A stretch of 64,000 nucleotides of DNA. Source: Muribaculaceae bacterium. Its GTDB lineage: Bacteria > Bacteroidota > Bacteroidia > Bacteroidales > Muribaculaceae. Below the pieces are notes generated by a model that did no database searches, had not been told where the DNA came from, and saw only the letters and a list, made by a program, of their open reading frames with translations. Each line of letters opens with the position of its first letter. The first letter of the stretch is position 1. A program made the position numbers and the translations under genes. The DNA lies in contig JAFZHD010000018.1 of assembly GCA_017555085.1 (NCBI GenBank), forward strand, positions 62,001-126,000, in the 5' to 3' direction. This document shows, one piece after another, positions 55,030 through 62,290 of the stretch.

Positions 55030-56190
55030 TTATTTTACCATGGGGGTATCAACAGGTTGACCTGCAGCTTCAACAAAGTCGTCTACTGTTACGTTAACTG
55101 TCAATGGAACGAGAACAGGTTTATTGTCGGGTTCACCATTATTGTCAGTATCTTCATAACCAGCATTACCGCCGTTTGTGAAGTTGAATGTGTAAACATA
55201 TTTCTTACCGGGTTCCCAGTTGAATGCTACAGGAACAAATGCCCAACGGCCTTCATAACCATCTGTTAAAGGATCTGCATCACCATAAATCAATGTTTCA
55301 TCAGTACCACTTACGTTCCAAATGCGAACTTTTACAGCAAGATAAGTACCTGTTGTTGCATCAGCAGCCCATGCAGTTGTAGATTGAGGAAGGAGCAACA
55401 TAGATTTTGCATAATCTGTTTCAGGAGTGCCAAGGGTAAGAGTTTTTTCAGTATCTGTTAAAGTTTTTGCATCAAATTCAGCACCGAATGTGTAAGATAT
55501 GTTAGAACCACCTGCAGCCCAACTTGACCATGTGATTACTTGGGCAGGGTAACTTCCACTTTCAGGAGTAGCATTTAGATCATGATTCACAATGTTACCA
55601 TCTGTAGTTTCTGGAAGTGTATAAGTTGCAGTAGACAAAGCATTACCAACTTTCACATCAAGAATCTCGATTTTCAAATCAGTGTTTTGATTTTTAGCTT
55701 GGAATTCAATTTGAGAAAGAGCGTGACGGAAATTCAAAGCAACAACACCATCGGCAGGTTTAACAACTTCTTTTTTTACAGCGTAAACAAAATCCTTTTG
55801 TGCTGCAACAGAAGTTGCTGGTGCAAATGAACCTGATGCTACAGGATTAGGTACTGTTGCTGCAGGAACCCAATTAAACGTGCCTTGATTATGGAGAGCA
55901 TAAAAATCAACAGCATCATTTTCGGGCCAATAGCGTTTTGCTGTAGTGCTGTAAGCAACACCAGTTTTGGCATAAACTTCACCATCGATAAATGTTTTTT
56001 TGCCAACTGCAGCATACAAATTAAATTCAGGCATCAAATTGTTGTTGCAGAAAATTGAATCAGCGCGCGAGTCGTTGTCGGCTACGGCTGTGATTTTGAT
56101 TTCGTCGCCTTCTTTGAGGTCAACGAGTTGATCGCTTGAACAAGAAGCCAACGCAGTGGCAGCGATCGCTACATAAAAAAACTTTTTCAT
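55030..56190 (-). CDS. Mfa-like fimbrillin lipoprotein (candidate pilus shaft subunit)
   Basis: The 386-residue protein has a lipoprotein signal (Cys17 after ALAS), a short strand region, and the S-R-A site at Arg42 (NDSRADS). A fimbrillin-like domain follows (about 45-290; TTAKRYWPENDAVDFYALHNQ, ALNFRHALSQIEFQAKN), with a C-terminal domain ending in a polar strand (VTVDDFVEAAGQPV). Its size fits a pilin shaft subunit. It is very like the first ~390 residues of the 606-residue protein upstream, so the pair arose by duplication. It has its own -7-like box (56272-56279) and terminator. Confidence 0.85.
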   Translation of the reverse strand: MKKFFYVAIAATALASCSSDQLVDLKEGDEIKITAVADNDSRADSIFCNNNLMPEFNLYAAVGKKTFIDGEVYAKTGVAYSTTAKRYWPENDAVDFYALHNQGTFNWVPAATVPNPVASGSFAPATSVAAQKDFVYAVKKEVVKPADGVVALNFRHALSQIEFQAKNQNTDLKIEILDVKVGNALSTATYTLPETTDGNIVNHDLNATPESGSYPAQVITWSSWAAGGSNISYTFGAEFDAKTLTDTEKTLTLGTPETDYAKSMLLLPQSTTAWAADATTGTYLAVKVRIWNVSGTDETLIYGDADPLTDGYEGRWAFVPVAFNWEPGKKYVYTFNFTNGGNAGYEDTDNNGEPDNKPVLVPLTVNVTVDDFVEAAGQPVDTPMVK

Positions 56191-56271
56191 GATTTTGGTT
56201 TTCGTTAGGTTATTAAATTTATATTTTACTTTAAATAATTTCGATTTTGACTGTTAGGGTTATCAATTAGA

Positions 56272-56279
56272 CAAAATTA
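56272..56279 (-). promoter_or_regulatory. Candidate -7 box of the 386-residue fimbrillin gene
   Basis: TAATTTTG on the minus strand matches TAnnTTTG, giving a leader of about 75 bases. The expected -33 TTTG is not clear. Confidence 0.45.
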
Positions 56280-56400
56280 CATATTTTTTTGCTAAAAACA
56301 TTTTTAATAAGGACAGATTCAATATGTTATAAAACATAAAATGATATTTTTAACACTTTTCTAAATATGTGGAACATGTTTTTAAGACAGAAAGGGATTG

Positions 56401-56690
56401 TTTTCTAACTCACCCCCGTTTCTTCGAACCAGTTACGGTGAGTCTCATTGCTGACCCCCTCGGTTCTTTGAACCACTCCCCCTATCATAGCAGGGGGAGA
56501 CTTTGTGTCTCAAACTTGTTTACTTCGTGGTTTCCCAATCAAAGCAGGGGGGAGACTTTATGTCTCACTTTTATTGGACTGGAGGTCTGGGTTTAATTTA
56601 ACCCCTCCCCGGCTTTGCCGTACCTCCCCTATTTTTTGCTTTGCAAAAAGCAGAGGAGGACTTGCTGTCGCGGAGTCCTGTTATTGTGTC
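56401..56690. repeat. Repeat cluster between the two fimbrillin genes
   Basis: Contains a truncated A/D-type end (ACCCCCTCGGTTC ... CTCCCCCTATCATAGCAGGGGGAG, about 56453-56502), an imperfect hairpin near 56527, and a second-type copy (CCTCCCCTATTTTTTGCTTTGCAAAAAGCAGAGGAGG, about 56622-56660). The rest of the 56191-56792 gap holds the promoter of the next gene and a terminator. Confidence 0.75.
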
Positions 56691-56742
56691 GGGATTTTGT
56701 CGGGATGATATCGGTCAAATGTCAATGTACTTAAAGTAAAAG

Positions 56743-56776
56743 AGCTTGGTACTCCCCTTGCGGGGGAGTCCAAGCT
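56743..56776 (-). terminator. Terminator of the 606-residue fimbrillin gene
   Basis: AGCTTGG-T-ACTCCCC (56743-56757) pairs with GGGGAGT-CCAAGCT (56763-56776), with one bulged base. On the minus strand a T-rich stretch follows. It starts 16 bases past the stop. Confidence 0.82.
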
Positions 56777-56792
56777 TATAGGTAGGTTAAGA

Positions 56793-58613
56793 TTAGTCGC
56801 GGTCAGGAACTACTTGCCAAGTGTTGGTAGCAATTTGAACTGATTTGTAACCAGCAGCAACAAAGTTAGCCACGGGGTTTTCGCTGCTTGTTTCAGCGGG
56901 GTTGAAGCCAGTGTAGATACCACCGCGTGCTTCAATTTTAGCAGTACCTGCTTTGTGGTCTTCGTCTCTTACATTGAGAACGTAGATGCTATTAGCAGCG
57001 TTGGGATATTTACCACCGTTTACAAAGATTTGACCGTTGTTGCGAGCATAGATAACTGCGTTGGGAGCGCCATTTTCGTCAACGCCTGATTCATAAGTAC
57101 CACCGTTGATAGTGAGTTTACCTTGGCAGTAGATAGTGAAACCATTGCCACCGTCGATTGCTTTAACAGTACCTTCGCCATCGATAACAAGTTCGCCACC
57201 TGCTTCTACGATGATTGCATCGAGAGCAGCAGCGTTAGCAACGATGTTGTGACCGTTGAGGTTGAGAGAAACTTTTTTGCCAGCAGGAACTTTGAGAGCA
57301 GCATCAGTCAACTCGATATCTTCGTTGAGAACGAGTGCACCACCTTCGGCAAATGCAGCAGCAACAGTTGCGTTGTTAACAGCGATAGATTCTTCTGTTT
57401 TAGTGTCCATTGAGTTGCTGTAATTGTCGCCATAAACAAAGTCGTCAACAGTTACAGTGAATTCGATACCAGTGAGGACAGGTGTGTCAGTTGTAGAACC
57501 GTCTTCATTTTCTTCATAACCACCGTTACCACCTTTTGTGAAGTTGATAGTGTAGATGTATTTTTTACCTTGTTTCCATTTGAAAGAAGCGGGGATAACT
57601 GCCCAACCTTTGTGGAGAACTGCAACGTCTGTAGCAGCATCAAATTCAGCACCTGCTACGTTGTAGATAGTACATTTAACAGCGAGGTAAGTACCATTGT
57701 ATTTGCCATTATCGTTAGCAGGGTTCCAAGCTTTTGTTTCTTTACCTTGTGCTTCAAATGCGGGGATAAGGAGGAGGCTGTTGTTACCTGTTTCAGCACC
57801 GTCGTTAGAGATAGTGAGGTCTTTTGTTTGGCCATAAGCAACTGCTACTTCGTTGAAATTAACTGTGTAGTCAGCTTTGTAACCTGTGGGAATGTCCCAA
57901 GTACCACGAGTAGCATCTTCTTTTGATGCAGCATAGTCGTCGTCTTTGTCTGCGGGGTGGTCAACCAATTGGTCAACAGTTGAAAGTTTGGGAAGAGTGT
58001 AGTCACCTTTTGCGAAAGTTTGACCTACGCGAACTGCTTCGATAACAACATGGAGTTGGGGGTTATCGTTTTTAGCACGGAACTCGATTTGAGAAAGTGC
58101 GTGACGGAAGTTCATTTCAACTTTACCACCTGCTTTTGTTTGGTCTGTTGCAACAGCATAGAGGAGGTCAGTTTGTTTAGTTACATCAGCATTGGGTGTG
58201 AAGTTTTTAACAAAAGGAGTATATTCACCCCAAACGATTGATGAAGTAGCGTTGTCGGCTGATTCGAGGTTGAAACCGTCGCCATTAAGGTTAACGAGAC
58301 CGTAGAAGTCGAGAGAACCAGTTTCGGGCCAGTAGCGAGTTTCGCTTTGAGCGCATGTACCGTCGGGAGAAACTGTGATGAGGTCTTCTTCAATGAATGT
58401 AGAGAATTGACCATCAGCACCTTTGTAAGCACCGTAAAGACGGAAGCCGGGAATCATATTGTTTTGACAGAACACTGTTGCTGCGCGAGAATCGTTATCA
58501 GTCACGATTGTGTAGTCGATTTGCTCAGCAGGTTTTGTTTGCATTACATCGTCGTTTGAGCAAGATGCCAATGCTGTGGCTGCTACTGCCACCAAAAACA
58601 TACTTTTTTTCAT
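56793..58613 (-). CDS. Fimbrillin fused to a beta-helix-like C-terminal domain
   Basis: This 606-residue lipoprotein (Cys17 then SNDD) has S-R-A at Arg42 in the same place as the 386-residue pilin. A Mfa-like fimbrillin follows (about 45-400; ETRYWPETGSLDFYGLVN, MNFRHALSQIEFRAKN). The extra ~200 residues (about 415-606) show short turns of parallel beta-helix type: VSLNLNGHNI, GGELVIDGEGTVKA, GKLTINGGTYESG, GQIFVNGGKYPN, AKIEARGGIYTG. Such helices are common in glycan-binding or adhesive proteins. It follows the DUF5119 gene by 144 bases and is closed by a terminator. Confidence 0.82.
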   Translation of the reverse strand: MKKSMFLVAVAATALASCSNDDVMQTKPAEQIDYTIVTDNDSRAATVFCQNNMIPGFRLYGAYKGADGQFSTFIEEDLITVSPDGTCAQSETRYWPETGSLDFYGLVNLNGDGFNLESADNATSSIVWGEYTPFVKNFTPNADVTKQTDLLYAVATDQTKAGGKVEMNFRHALSQIEFRAKNDNPQLHVVIEAVRVGQTFAKGDYTLPKLSTVDQLVDHPADKDDDYAASKEDATRGTWDIPTGYKADYTVNFNEVAVAYGQTKDLTISNDGAETGNNSLLLIPAFEAQGKETKAWNPANDNGKYNGTYLAVKCTIYNVAGAEFDAATDVAVLHKGWAVIPASFKWKQGKKYIYTINFTKGGNGGYEENEDGSTTDTPVLTGIEFTVTVDDFVYGDNYSNSMDTKTEESIAVNNATVAAAFAEGGALVLNEDIELTDAALKVPAGKKVSLNLNGHNIVANAAALDAIIVEAGGELVIDGEGTVKAIDGGNGFTIYCQGKLTINGGTYESGVDENGAPNAVIYARNNGQIFVNGGKYPNAANSIYVLNVRDEDHKAGTAKIEARGGIYTGFNPAETSSENPVANFVAAGYKSVQIATNTWQVVPDRD

Positions 58614-58757
58614 AAAATTGGTTAGTTTAAAGTTATTATTACAATTAGTAAATTAATTTGTTTTGTTTCGATTTTTTGTTTTGAGATTCAGGGTTAATGT
58701 TATTTCTGTTTCGTGGTAATTAGAGGAGTTAAACGGGTTAATACTTATTTTTATTTA

Positions 58758-59831
58758 TTACATTATAATATCTTCGTAGATTGTTTCCCAGTCATCGACC
58801 GAAGGTGCGAAACCGCCACCGTTTTCAATCGCTTTGGGAAGGTCGAGACCATCTATAATAATGTGTACGTGCTGTTTGTCGGGAGCATTGTGAATTTGCT
58901 CGGTGACATCAAAGCGGTCGAGATCGCTACCAAAGTAGTATTTTGAGTTGTCGTCCATGATGACATAGAGCAACATGCGGTGAGGGTCGTCGTTATCTTC
59001 ATGGTGACCAAATGTGAAGAATTCGCCGGTGATGGTGGCGTTGGCTTGGTCAAACGATGCAGGAACAGGGAGCGTGATGCTTTCGGTGCCAAGTTCGCCG
59101 GTTGAGAATTTGTGAGAAGGCGCCATGCCGCAAAGTGATGCACACATCATTGCTGCGTGTTTGAGGTTCTTCACATTAATAATCTCATAGGTGTAGTGAC
59201 ACACGATTTGTTCGGGATAAAGAGTGATAATTTGTTCGGTGTTTTGAATGAACTCATATTTGTCTTTATCTTTTTCGGGTACACATTCATAACTGATGCC
59301 TGTCTCGGTGATTTCGACATTGACAGCTGTTGCAGCCCACATCATGTCGGGGGTAATAACCACGCGTTCGTCCTCAGCACCACGGGCGCGCGGTGTCTTT
59401 GAACTGCGGTAGCCCGAGCCATAGATGTTTTCGAGGATATCGCCCTCGCGAGTATAGGCATAATGTTGGTTATAGTTGGAGCGTTTGCCAAACATTACAC
59501 CTTCGGTATCATTATTATAAGAGATAACGCGATATTTGCCTGTGCGAATTTCGATGTCGCCCCCTACTACACCGCGGCCTGGGGTTGAACGGCTACTGAA
59601 GTCGAAACGAACGGGATCGCCACCATCTTCGGGATAGAAGAACACGCACATACCGAGCGGATTGGCATCGGGGGCGTTGGTCCAATTATAGCGCACCTTA
59701 ACGGTAGCTGTGTGGGGGTGGTGATAACACAAGTCTTTGTGCTCGCATGACGACATAAACATAGCAATAGCGACTAATGCCATCAACGGCATGAGTCGAA
59801 CTGCTGATAATATGTTGGTCACGCGTTTCAT
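58758..59831 (-). CDS. DUF5119 lipoprotein of the pilus locus
   Basis: This product of about 357 residues has a signal peptide ending MFMSSC-EHKD (lipid cysteine) and two beta-rich domains (TATVKVRYNWTNAPDANP near the start; MLYVIMDDNSKYYFG near the end), characteristic of DUF5119 proteins found beside Bacteroidales fimbrillin genes. It may be the membrane anchor or an assembly factor, by analogy with Mfa2. It lacks the S-R-(A/G) site of the pilins near the cysteine, which fits a non-polymerising anchor. An alternative ATG at 59837 overlaps the DUF3575 stop (ATGA), showing coupled translation. Confidence 0.82.
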   Translation of the reverse strand: MKRVTNILSAVRLMPLMALVAIAMFMSSCEHKDLCYHHPHTATVKVRYNWTNAPDANPLGMCVFFYPEDGGDPVRFDFSSRSTPGRGVVGGDIEIRTGKYRVISYNNDTEGVMFGKRSNYNQHYAYTREGDILENIYGSGYRSSKTPRARGAEDERVVITPDMMWAATAVNVEITETGISYECVPEKDKDKYEFIQNTEQIITLYPEQIVCHYTYEIINVKNLKHAAMMCASLCGMAPSHKFSTGELGTESITLPVPASFDQANATITGEFFTFGHHEDNDDPHRMLLYVIMDDNSKYYFGSDLDRFDVTEQIHNAPDKQHVHIIIDGLDLPKAIENGGGFAPSVDDWETIYEDIIM

Positions 59832-59833
59832 TA

Positions 59834-61135
59834 TCATTTACCTACATTAAAGTTGCCGCGGCCTATGAGCCACACAAGTGATACTTCGATTTTAGTGGGA
59901 CCGATGTAATTGCGTTGTTTGGTACATTGCCATACATAACATCCGTCAAGAGGGAGATATTCTTTATATTCACCGCCCATGTAACCAAATCCGACTGTAA
60001 AGTCGAGGTTAAAGCGTTCTTTCCAAGGTAAAGAGTAGCCGAGCGAGAGGCCCCCACCGTAGCTCCAACGGTCGCCGAGGATACCGCGAGTGTCGTAGCC
60101 CCAAACAAAGTCGTAGGTGACGATGCCGCCATAGATGCCGGCATGCCATCCTTGAAGGGGTTTTTGCTTGGCTGTTGTGCCAAAATAGTGGCGAATTTCG
60201 AGGTCGCCGCCATAGGTGCGATGATACCAAGCCCAAGAGTCGTTTTTCCACCATGCATACATCCAGTCGGCCGACACCGAGAAACGCTTGCCAAGGTAAA
60301 ATTCGAGGCCGATGTTGGGTGTGAGCAAGGCGTCGTAGAGCATATTGGTTTTAACAGCCATGTAGAAAGGCTTTGGTTGCTTGGGCAATTTCACTTTGAA
60401 AGGCTCGGGGTCGCTCAACACAAAGTTGTTGATATCAAAGGCGGGTGCATCGTAATTGCTGAGCGGTTCGACAGGCAAAGCCACTTCACGCTTAGACTGA
60501 TTGTAACATTCCCAATCAATAACAATTTGCAAATAGAACACACGAAGTTCGGGGAAAAACTCTTCATACATATACTTATATGTAGTACCGTCATTGAGCT
60601 TTTCAAGTGTTTTTTTTCGAACTTCGTAATTATAGCCGCGCTTGAGGTCAATTTCGGGAGTGTTTGTGATAATATCAAGCACTTGGTCGCGTTCCGGCAT
60701 ATCACTTGCTTTGACTTTTTCATATAGTCCCTTCCAGTTAACGCCACGAGAATCAACCACTATAACCGAGTCGGGAAGATCAATATATCCAGTCAGCACA
60801 TTACGAATGCGCTCAGCACGGCCGTCAGACAAACGGCGGTTTAGATCGTAGGGACCTTCGGGAGAAGCACCTGACACGATGTGGATTTTTGCCACTTTGC
60901 TAATTTCGCAATCAGAATTACGCAAAGCTCGGAAACGCTCAACAAAACCGCGCAAACGCTCATCGTTGTTCATGTAATCGGGAGCCCAGAGTGTTTTACC
61001 TTGACGGAAGAAAATCTGCAAGGTATCACTGCTCTGCTCTTGGATAGTGTCTTGAACAGTCACAAATTTAGTGCGGGCGGCATGCGCTGCCACCGACACA
61101 AGAATCATGGTCAATATGAAACAAAAACGTCTCAA
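59834..61135 (-). CDS. DUF3575 outer-membrane protein with OmpA-like N-terminal domain
   Basis: This 433-residue protein has a signal peptide (about 1-19), an OmpA-type periplasmic domain (about 65-160; GASPEGPYDLNRRLSDGRAERIRNVL), and a C-terminal DUF3575 region (about 235-433) of alternating aromatic strands (FYLGKRFSVSADWMYAWWKN ... LDFTVGFGYMGGEY) typical of a beta-barrel. It heads the pilus operon, with a promoter at 61219-61250. A barrel that also grips peptidoglycan could form a base for the pilus; this is inference. The DUF5119 gene overlaps its stop. Confidence 0.85.
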   Translation of the reverse strand: MRRFCFILTMILVSVAAHAARTKFVTVQDTIQEQSSDTLQIFFRQGKTLWAPDYMNNDERLRGFVERFRALRNSDCEISKVAKIHIVSGASPEGPYDLNRRLSDGRAERIRNVLTGYIDLPDSVIVVDSRGVNWKGLYEKVKASDMPERDQVLDIITNTPEIDLKRGYNYEVRKKTLEKLNDGTTYKYMYEEFFPELRVFYLQIVIDWECYNQSKREVALPVEPLSNYDAPAFDINNFVLSDPEPFKVKLPKQPKPFYMAVKTNMLYDALLTPNIGLEFYLGKRFSVSADWMYAWWKNDSWAWYHRTYGGDLEIRHYFGTTAKQKPLQGWHAGIYGGIVTYDFVWGYDTRGILGDRWSYGGGLSLGYSLPWKERFNLDFTVGFGYMGGEYKEYLPLDGCYVWQCTKQRNYIGPTKIEVSLVWLIGRGNFNVGK

Positions 61136-61218
61136 CTTTATGGTATCAAATGTTAGGCTTTAAGGCCGACTTGTCAATAATTGGTTATTATTCGTGTTTG
61201 TCACGGGTTAATATTCAG

Positions 61219-61250
61219 CAAAGATATATTTCTTTTCATTACAAAGCAAA
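61219..61250 (-). promoter_or_regulatory. Promoter of the pilus operon head
   Basis: On the minus strand TTTG (61250-61247), 20 bases, then TATCTTTG (61226-61219) is an exact consensus match. The leader is about 80 bases. The bases between it and the divergent gene at 61364 hold only the -7 box at 61352. Confidence 0.72.
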
Positions 61251-61351
61251 ATTTAAGCGAATGAAAAAGCCAAATGTGTTTTTAAACATATTTTTCACCG
61301 AAAATCGGGGCAAGAAAAAGCGATTTTAGCACTCCTAATCGGAAGAATTTG

Positions 61352-61359
61352 TATCTTTG
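61352..61359 (+). promoter_or_regulatory. -7 box directly upstream of the DUF5106 gene
   Basis: TATCTTTG ends 4 bases before the ATG at 61364, so the transcript would start at or beside the start codon. Confidence 0.45.
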
Positions 61360-61363
61360 CGAC

Positions 61364-62236
61364 ATGAAAAAAGGATTTTTTTATGCAATTTTGGCGTTAA
61401 TCGCTGTTTCATGCTCGGCAAAGTCAGAACAACATGATGCAGTCGAACTGACGCCCGCTGAAAAAAACGTGGAGGCAATGGCAAACTATTGGAACAAGTT
61501 TAATTTTGCCGACACAACATGGCTTGCCCACGAAAAAGAGTTGGAGCAGGTGTTTGCCGTGTGGGTTGAAGGTGTGCTTGCCGCATACTATGATTGCGAC
61601 ACGATTTTGACCGGCGATATTGCTGAGCGTGCAAGCGTGTCAAAGCCTATGTTCAAACAGTTTATGCACATGGCCGACGAGTGTTTTCGCAATCCTAACT
61701 CGCCATGGCGATGCGAGGAATTGTATATCCCCATTCTTGAAAAAGCAGTCAAAATTGACGGCGTTGATGATGCCGAAAAATTGAGATGGAACGACCGCCT
61801 CGAAAAGGCAAAAATGAACCGTTTTAACACTATTGCAACCGACTTTGATTTTCGCACCGATAAAGGCACGACCGGTTCGTTGCACGGCATTGACACACAA
61901 TGGGTTTTGCTCTATTTTTTCAACCCTGGTTGCCACGATTGCGAGCGCGTGAGCGGAGTAATAAAAGATTCGCCCATTGTGCAGGCATTAATCGACTGCA
62001 ACGCATTAACCGTGTTGGCATTATATCCCGATGAAGACCTTGCCGAATGGAACAAACACCGTGGCGAGTTTCCAAAAGAGTGGACCGTGGCCCGATATGC
62101 CGACCAAAGCGAGAGCGAAAAGTATGATTTACCCGCCATTCCCAACCTCTATCTGCTCGACCGAGACAAACGAGTGGTGGTGAAAGACGGAAATATCGAG
62201 GATATTTTATATATACTTGAAAATATGTGGCAATAA
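61364..62236 (+). CDS. DUF5106/thioredoxin-fold lipoprotein
   Basis: This 290-residue lipoprotein (lipid Cys17 in AVSC-SAK) has a helical DUF5106-type N-terminal domain (about 25-160) and a thioredoxin-like C-terminal domain (about 165-290). The latter carries the redox pair Cys190/Cys193 in FFNPGCHDC and a cis-proline segment LPAIPNLYLLD. It is probably a periplasmic thiol oxidoreductase, as in TlpA/ResA relatives; the partner is unknown. I chose ATG 61364 because it opens the signal peptide; the ATG at 61349 would lie upstream of the -7 box. Confidence 0.85.
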   Translation: MKKGFFYAILALIAVSCSAKSEQHDAVELTPAEKNVEAMANYWNKFNFADTTWLAHEKELEQVFAVWVEGVLAAYYDCDTILTGDIAERASVSKPMFKQFMHMADECFRNPNSPWRCEELYIPILEKAVKIDGVDDAEKLRWNDRLEKAKMNRFNTIATDFDFRTDKGTTGSLHGIDTQWVLLYFFNPGCHDCERVSGVIKDSPIVQALIDCNALTVLALYPDEDLAEWNKHRGEFPKEWTVARYADQSESEKYDLPAIPNLYLLDRDKRVVVKDGNIEDILYILENMWQ

Positions 62237-62241
62237 ATTAG

Positions 62242-62249
62242 TATTTTTG
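62242..62249 (+). promoter_or_regulatory. Candidate -7 box of the S9 peptidase gene
   Basis: TATTTTTG fits TAnnTTTG, 42 bases before the ATG at 62291, just past the stop of the upstream gene. No convincing -33 box. Confidence 0.4.
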
Positions 62250-62290
62250 CGCACTGATAATTAAGCAAATAACTAAATCAATTATATCAA

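Noticed and set aside
53301..56690. CRISPR array
   Set aside because: Repeats are long, unevenly spaced, variable and self-folding, without unique spacers of constant size and without cas genes.
61349..61363. Upstream ATG for the DUF5106 lipoprotein
   Set aside because: It lies before the -7 box and spoils the signal peptide; ATG 61364 is better.
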